From the NCBI GenBank assembly GCA_023105745.1, contig JALGQZ010000001.1, forward strand, positions 54,506,937 through 54,570,936: a stretch of 64,000 nucleotides of DNA. Reading direction: 5' to 3'. This stretch comes from Austropuccinia psidii. Taxonomy: Eukaryota; Basidiomycota; Pucciniomycetes; Pucciniales; Sphaerophragmiaceae. Shown here one piece after another: positions 58,485 to 64,000 of the stretch. Within the stretch, counting starts at the first letter, position 1. Each line of letters starts with the position of its first letter. Both the position numbers and the translations under genes were made by a program. The notes under the pieces are model-generated. The model ran no database searches and had not been told where the DNA came from. It saw only the letters and a program-made list of their open reading frames with translations.

Positions 58485-59285
58485 GCCAATGCTTCACACG
58501 CGAATCCTTATGCCTGTGCAGGTTCCAACAATGCTAAAAGTTCCTGACGCCTATGCGGGCTGCCAACGCTTCACACACCAATCCTTACGCCTGTGCAGGT
58601 TCCCGACAGCTCACACGCCAATCCTTACGCCTGTGCAGGTTCCCAAAAATTCACACGCCAATCCTTACGCTTGTGAAGGTTCCCCAAAATGGTAAAAATT
58701 CTTTACACCTGTACAGGCTTCCGACAATTCACACGCCAATCCTTACGCTTGTGAACGTTCCCCACAATGCTGAAAATTCCTTACGCCTGTGCAGGATCCC
58801 CAGAATTCACATGCCAATTCTTACGCCTGTGCAGGCTCCCAACAATCCACACGCCAATCCTTACGCTTGTGAACGTTCCCCACAATGCTGAAAATTGCTT
58901 ACACCTGTGCAGGATCCCAAGAATTTGCACGCCAATTCTTACGCCTGTGCAGGCTCCCAACAATACACACGCCAATCCTTACGCCTGTGCAGGTTCCCAA
59001 CTATTCACACGCCAATCCTTACACTTGTGAAGGTTGCCAACAATGCTGACAGTTTCTTACGCCTGTGCAGGCTCTCAACAATTCACACGCCAATCCTTAC
59101 GCTTGTGAAGGTTGCCAACAATGCTGAGAAATTCTTACACCTGCGCAGGCTCCCAACAATTCACACGCCAATCCTGACTCCTGTGCGGGCGCCCAACAAA
59201 TCACACGCCAATCCTTGCACCTGTACAGGCTTCCGACAACTCACACGCCAATCCTTACGCTTGTGGAGGTTCCCGACAATTTAAA
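58485..59285 (+). repeat. Minisatellite array 2, period 40
   Basis: About 20 copies. Unit type one: TTCACACGCCAATCCTTACG, then CCTGTGCAGGTTCCCAACAA. Type two replaces the first half with TGCTGAAAATTCCTTACGCC. The types are partly interleaved, giving higher-order units of 80-160 bases. Open frames across it (58384-59284) are by-products. Core ATCCTTACGCTTGTG in common with array 1, same orientation. Confidence 0.92.
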
Positions 59286-59693
59286 CAATTCAATTCATGA
59301 CTAAGATTAATAGCGTGTGACCATAGGGAAGGCCATCTTTCACAAATCTGGAGTGGATTGCTCACATGCGGGAACCTCCAGCTTTTTTACAGTTAAGAAT
59401 TGATATGGCTCTAAACCATGGAAGAAGAAAATATAGGAGACGGTAACAGTGACTATTGGCTCATTTTTGGCAAAAGAGGTTCACACAAACAAATACTCAC
59501 TCAAACCTTTGGTGGGGCACTTATAAAAATTTTTCTCATGCAATAGGACATTTGAACCATTGAGGAAAATATAATTTCACATGAGCAAAGAATGTAATAG
59601 AAATGGAAAATAAAAAACATTGGATACAAATAATATATTGAAAAGAAAGTATTACAAATAATAAAAAGAGGAAATAATGAGATTTTTTTAATT
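59286..59693. other. Spacer between array 2 and the minus-strand gene
   Basis: About 400 bases, AT-rich towards the right, no coding seen. Would hold the 3' end of the 59694-60949 transcript. Confidence 0.5.
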
Positions 59694-60949
59694 TTATCTT
59701 TCTAAGTATTCTGAGACTATCCCGGTGATGTCCTCCTTTGGATAAGCCTCCAGTGCCTGGGCAAGGAGGGAGTTTAGTTCCTCCCGGAATTCCTGGTGCA
59801 TCTCATTTCGAGGAGTTGCATCCACAACGATGGCTCGAGGAATCATTAAAGTTGGTCATAAGTCAGTGAATTCCTGGCGAGCGTCATTGTGGGAATGAGA
59901 GGGGCTTTGCACCGGGGTTGGAGTGGAGGGGGGGAACAGAAGGGGAAGGTGGGCGAGTCAGGTAAGAAGAAGGGGGAGGGGGAGGGGGGGAGCCAACGGG
60001 CGTATCGTCGATGATTATTATGGAGCGGGGAGTGGCGGGACAAGCTGGAGATGGTTGAAGGAGGGGTGAGGAAAATTTGAGTAGAGTTAAAAAAGTGAAA
60101 TTTGGACTTACCAAAAGGTTCCTCCATAGATTGCATAGGAGCCACCTCAGGTTCTGGCTCACAAGTCATATTGTCCTCAGGTGGTTTGGACAATGGACTC
60201 GGGCCAGGAATAGGTGGCTCTTTGGTTCGGGAGGGTTCTAAACAAGGAGTAAGAGTCAGTTCACTCGACTCAAAAGTGAAAGTGAAAATGAAATGAAACT
60301 TTGGCTGCTTACCGTGGAATAATTCCTCAGACCATCGGGTGCCACTCGGGCCTGGAGTGGGTTGCCGCGGGGTTTGCTCGCGAGGCAAACTAGGAACGGG
60401 AGAGTCTTGTTGGGGGGGATTTGGGGGTTTTTGTTCTATGAGTAATGGAAAAAAGTCAGTATTATTGCATGAAGAGAAAGGAGATAAGGAGGAGAAAGAA
60501 AACTTACTTTGGCATTTGAATCCCATTGGTGACAAGACATGGTGATGATCAGCCCAAGCTCAAATGTCCTCTTGCCATTGCCATCCTTCATTAGCCGGAT
60601 AATCACTTCGCTCAGGTAAACGAGTGAAGTGACCATTGGATGGTGGCCTAGGAGGGGGGGTGGACAAATTGATGCTTGAGAGGACAGGGCTAATTGTCCG
60701 GAATTGTTCCTGTCAGCCTGCTTGAGGTCCCGGTGTCCATTTGCGCTCGGATATCATTTCATCATTGTTGACCACAAAGGAGTCCTCGCAAGGGCGTCTT
60801 GGGCGAGAACTCCTCTGGCCTTGTGGTTGGAAGGGGCGGACAACAAACAAACATTTCTTGTGTGCTTGTCGGCAAGCATCACAAGCGTCGGTCTTTGTTG
60901 AGGAACAGATGCAGGGGATACCCCGCTTGGTGCATAAAGTGCATGACAT
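59694..60949 (-). pseudogene. Cys-rich, zinc-cluster-like protein gene, spliced and decayed
   Basis: Starts MSCTLCTKRGIPCICSSTKT at 60949 and continues ACDACRQAHKKCLFVVRPF. The six to eight Cys in CxxC...C...CxxCRxxHKKC spacing resemble a fungal zinc-cluster DNA-binding head. There are in-frame stops after PGPQAG (60710-60712) and in QEDI*AWAD (about 60572). Three introns are likely: at about 60505-60436 (GTAAGTTTTC...TCATAG), about 60314-60241 (GTAAGC...TTTAG) and about 60111-60049 (GTAAGTCC...CTCCAG). Each splits Pro-rich, low-complexity coding (PNPPQQDSPVPSLPREQTPR, PPIPGPSPLSKPPED). A frame change near 59890 precedes the C-terminus, ending EDITGIVSEYLER at 59694. I recall similar proteins as an abundant family in myrtle rust. 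Function unknown; the decay suggests one copy of a dispersed repeat gene. Confidence 0.6.
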
Positions 60950-61405
60950 CTAAATACAAGACAATTGAGGTTAGTAATTGAATAGAAAGTAAACAATCAA
61001 GAAAGAAAATGAAGACATACAATGAATTATAAATTTAAAACGTTAACAAAATGAAGACGCTCTACCCGGAAGGTTTTAAAAGTCTGGAAGAGAGTCGTGA
61101 AGAAAAATAAGTATGAATATTGGTATGTAATGTCAACAAAAGTTTAAAAATGAGTTAACACACGAGGTGGATAGAAGTGGGGTTCTGTAAGGATCAGCAG
61201 GAAAAACAAACAGGCAAAAGGAAGGGGATTGGGTTTAGTGGAGTGCAAAAGACAAAAGTAGAAAGGCAGGAAGACCAAGGGGAATATGCACAAGAAGGAC
61301 AAACGCGGGTGAGGTTGAACAAAGTGGAGCAGGTGAGAAAGAAAGTGAAGGGCGTGTCGTGTGAAGATGGTCTTTTATACCATGGTGAAGCTGAGACGAT
61401 TTCAG

Positions 61406-61485
61406 CAGTTGCAGCACCCGCAAAAGTCTGAGCTTCAAGGCGTGTGGGCAAAATTGAAGCTCAGTCGTAGCGAATGCTGCAACTG
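61406..61485. repeat. Nested inverted repeat (hairpin)
   Basis: Outer arms CAGTTGCAGCA (61406-61416) and TGCTGCAACTG (61475-61485); inner arms CTGAGCTTCAA (61428-61438) and TTGAAGCTCAG (61454-61464). Both pairs are perfect and concentric. Could fold into one long interrupted stem. Confidence 0.8.
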
Positions 61486-63087
61486 AGAAGGGAAATGCTG
61501 GCCTGAGGCAGAAGAACAATGGGGTTCTGGCTGATTATTGCTATTGATTGAATTGTCAAGCTCAGTTGAATCCCCTTTGTTTCCTTAAATAGCCACCCAA
61601 TCACCCTGGAGGGTGGTTGTGAGGCCCTCGTTGAATGTCCATGGTGGGTGCAATTCCCAAATGCCCCATTCAGAAAAGAACGTGGTGCATTTGGTCACAA
61701 GTGACCGCGGCAAGATTACCGGCCGTATAGCCTGGTAATAGTTTTTGAAAAAAGGGGGGGGCTGTAAGACAAGTGAATACAGCCTGAGCTGGCCTCAACC
61801 CATTGCACAGGTTTGCTTTCGGGTCATAATTGAAATGCTCAGTGGCTGAACATTTTAATTGCACAGTAATTGAACTATTGATATAACAATATCAAATGCA
61901 CCATGCTGAGCCATTGCTCAGTCGTTTTTGTATGCACACAATGTGAGCATTTGGAACAGCATCGGATGACATTTCAGCCAGGTGCAGCATTTCACACGCT
62001 TTGGTGAAGTGCTCCAAACTGAGCCTTCCAATGAACTATTGCAAAAATAGTTCATTCCATGGCTTTACTGAGCACTTCCACATGGTGCTTTTGACCATGA
62101 CATGCTCAGCTGGCATTTGCAAATTGGGTGAAACGCAATGCTGAGCATGTGGCACATGAGCTACGTATATGCAAACAATCGGAAGGTGCATGCACATTTG
62201 CTATATGCATGCGGGCTCAAGTAGTATTACACCTTCCTAATCTGTACAGCCAACACTGTAGTACGCAGTACACCTTTGTAAATGTATGCTGCGGGGCAGA
62301 GCAGAAGCTGTTCAATAATGTAACATGAAATCACATCAAGCCATTGAGTCATATATCTCAACTGCATCCCTTTGATGCACCTTGTTGGACAGCTCTGCCT
62401 AGCTACGGCACAGTTGCGCATGTAATCCAAGTTAATGTAAGTGTGTCATAGTGGGATGACTGTTTATTTGGGTCATACACAAACAGTGGATTCCATCCGG
62501 TGCCATCGTTGGGGCAAACAATGACTGGCCCCACTTGTTCATTGCACGTTCTCATTGTCGGGCAGCCACCCGCTTTTATACGCAGGCAACTTTCACATGC
62601 CTGGAAGACATTTTACTGCCAGTCTTCCGACTGGCTATTTTCTTGGTCGGGTGGTCAGCTTGACTGCAGATGCTCACCTGCTCGCGCGTGGAAACCTGAG
62701 GCCAATCAGTGTGGATTTGCTTCAGCCTCATCCGCATTAGAATAATCCTGGCCTATGATTGCTGAGGCTGGTTATGTTTGCGTGGGGATCTCCAACCACG
62801 GGTCATTTTCTGCACGTTCTCACGTGCCCTGCACAAGCTGTGTGGCCTGGCTTGCAGCCAAACATTCCCTTGGGCGGGTGGCCTCTTTTTCCAGAGTTTC
62901 GTACACGCGTGAGGCAAAGACCCTTATTCCAATCTTGGTGGATTAGTACCCACCTCAAAAGCAATAGGGGTGAATGTATATGTGGATCACGGTTGATGGC
63001 CCGCGCCCCCTTTGATCATGTCACACATTCCCCCTTGGAAGCCCAGTAGGCATCAGTCAGCAAAAACCATCAGGCAAAACCAAACTC

Positions 63088-63113
63088 ATGTTTGGTGGCA
63101 CGCCACCAAACAT
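63088..63113. repeat. Perfect palindrome, 12-base arms
   Basis: ATGTTTGGTGGC, AC, GCCACCAAACAT: perfect arms with a two-base centre. Confidence 0.9.
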
Positions 63114-63201
63114 ATCTCACCCACCCACACAGTGAGATTGCCCTTTGAAACCGCCAACATTGCCCAGTAGGTCCCTGTGCAACAATTAACCTGGGGAAGA
63201 T

Positions 63202-63243
63202 ATGCAGCCATGTTTGCTGGTGTGACAGCAAACATGGCTGCAT
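63202..63243. repeat. Perfect inverted repeat, 18-base arms
   Basis: ATGCAGCCATGTTTGCTG at 63202-63219 and its exact reverse complement at 63226-63243, loop GTGTGA. The arm shares ATGTTTG and adjoining bases with the palindrome at 63088. Confidence 0.92.
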
Positions 63244-63500
63244 GCCTCTAATATGCCCTCCACAATAAGTTGCTAAAACCCACCCAATTTTGGATATGCT
63301 AATGTCCACCTTGTTCCACCAAAGGTTTCGTAACTTGCTGCAGATCCAGAAGTCATATTGGTGCACCCACATTTTGGCCACCTTTCCTTGATATATGCCC
63401 CAAATCGGATATGAAAATCATGAGCCCAAGAGGCCCATCTTCCTAAAGACCATGCACGTAACAACAGGCCATCCCCCCTTGACCCCATTGCTGGCTCTCA

Positions 63501-63601
63501 TATAAGTTCCCCACCTGTGCTCATTTGTCTTCAAAGCCTTTAGCTAACCCTTCCCAATCATATAATTTCCAACTGTCCCCAAATAATTCAAAATAGCCAT
63601 C
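63501..63601 (+). promoter_or_regulatory. TATA box and 5' leader of the 63602 gene
   Basis: TATAAG at 63501-63506 about 100 bases before the ATG. Pyrimidine-rich, C- and A-rich leader without upstream ATG in the last 60 bases; the context of the start is GCCATC-ATG-TC. Confidence 0.6.
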
Positions 63602-64000
63602 ATGTCAACCCCTTCACAACCACTTTGCATTGGGATGATTAATATTTGTATTCAAATAAATAGTGATATAACCTTAAATCCTGAGGATTCCCACTTAGCT
63701 TCTTGGATTATCATATGGCACAATCAACACAACATATTTGTTTATCTCCCCAATAACCAGCATGCTATTGGCTCTCTACCTGGAACCCTTTCCAAAACGT
63801 TGATACCATTCCTTGGGGCATCAAAAACTTTCATGCACTGTGGTCCTGGTGGGGCATGGATTGAAAATTGCCAATCCAATCCTACTCAAATATTATTTGT
63901 TGAGGGAGTATTTATGACTGACACAAATGATCCCTTCTCATCTCAGAAACCCAATCTAGCATTGATGTTCTTCAAATGGTATCCAAACATTCTATTCATA
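63602..64000 (+). CDS. Unrecognised gene, 5' part only, runs off the window
   Basis: 133 codons without a stop from MSTPSQPLCIGMINICIQIN to the window edge (WYPNILFI). No signal peptide. The pattern ASWIIIWHNQHNIFVYLP, HCGPGGAWIENCQS and ILFVEGVFMTDTNDPFS suggests alternating beta strands and a globular domain. I do not recognise the family. No intron seen so far. It is supported by the long stop-free frame in DNA of only moderate G+C, the TATA box at a suitable distance and protein-like composition. Not a shadow of another frame: no competing frame of that length exists there. Confidence 0.6.
   Translation, partial: MSTPSQPLCIGMINICIQINSDITLNPEDSHLASWIIIWHNQHNIFVYLPNNQHAIGSLPGTLSKTLIPFLGASKTFMHCGPGGAWIENCQSNPTQILFVEGVFMTDTNDPFSSQKPNLALMFFKWYPNILFI

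Larger units (their letters stand above)
60950..63480. other. Spacer with hairpins, no gene seen
   Basis: About 2.5 kb of moderate G+C with only chance open frames. GCTGAG/CTCAGC words recur between 61380 and 62170 (for example AATGCTGAGCCATTGCTCAG). Contains the three inverted repeats listed separately. A CA-rich, pyrimidine-rich segment leads to the promoter at 63501. Confidence 0.5.

Noticed and set aside
58384..59284. Several overlapping open frames with HTPILTPV and ANPYACAGS repeats
   Set aside because: They follow array 2 and shift between frames with the 40-base period. No evidence of a real protein.
53000..59285. CRISPR array
   Set aside because: The repeats are contiguous minisatellite units without unique spacers, and the sequence is eukaryotic.
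53581..63480. KDZ-type transposase linked with the Tet-like gene
   Set aside because: Such transposases often accompany fungal Tet/JBP genes, but no matching motifs were seen in the 54113 gene or its surroundings.
1..64000. tRNA or rRNA genes
   Set aside because: No cloverleaf-like or rRNA core sequence was noticed on reading; a tRNAscan-SE or Infernal run would be decisive.

Overview
The window looks like nuclear DNA of a rust fungus (Pucciniales). The evidence is very AT-rich spacer, large Ty3/gypsy retrotransposons, short GT..AG introns of 60-70 bases, and a Tet-like 2OG-Fe(II) oxygenase of the kind expanded in rusts. The wording of several proteins (the gag/pol families, the Tet-like protein, a Cys-rich protein starting MSCTLCTKRG) matches what I remember of the myrtle rust Austropuccinia psidii. 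That species call is recollection and was not checked by any search.

Bases 1-52579 are a graveyard of LTR retrotransposons in which almost every insertion can be dated relative to the others by its 5-base target duplication. Element 1 (3006-24545, plus strand, duplication CATAA) is a decayed chromodomain gypsy element. It was later hit by a solo LTR inside its 5' LTR (3480-5281, TGTAC), by a complete second element between its protease and reverse transcriptase (Element 2, 8080-16957, minus strand, ACTAG), and by another solo LTR in its 3' region (21064-22503, CATAC). From about 28600 a third, very decayed lineage (gag remnant, DTG protease remnant) is split by a solo LTR (30505-32199, AGAGG) and by Element 3 (33276-42978, minus strand, AATTT). 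Further solo LTRs lie at 44755-46582 (GTTTT) and 46759-49448 (AGCTT), the latter itself carrying a nested LTR (47085-49010). All gag-pol genes carry stops, frameshifts or deletions. Elements 2 and 3 both carry an extra ORF1 before and overlapping gag in a different frame. Each ORF1 appears to contain a small spliceosomal intron, and in Element 2 the gag start codon lies inside that intron.

At about 52580 an LTR is cut off and the sequence becomes clearly richer in G+C. Two plus-strand genes follow: an unrecognised four-exon gene (54113-56346) and a Tet/JBP-like dioxygenase gene (56924-58320) whose catalytic half is intact. This pair is bracketed by two minisatellite arrays (period 48 at about 52840-53580, period 40 at 58485-59285) that differ in unit but share a 15-base core in the same orientation. 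Then come a broken minus-strand gene for a Cys-rich zinc-binding-like protein (59694-60949), about 2.5 kb of spacer with strong perfect hairpins, and a new plus-strand gene that starts at 63602 behind a TATA box and runs off the window.

The part most worth following up is the Tet-like gene with its partner gene between related minisatellites. Enzymes of this superfamily oxidise 5-methylcytosine, and the family is known to be linked with mobile elements in basidiomycetes. Second is the splicing-dependent choice between ORF1 and Gag suggested for Elements 2 and 3.
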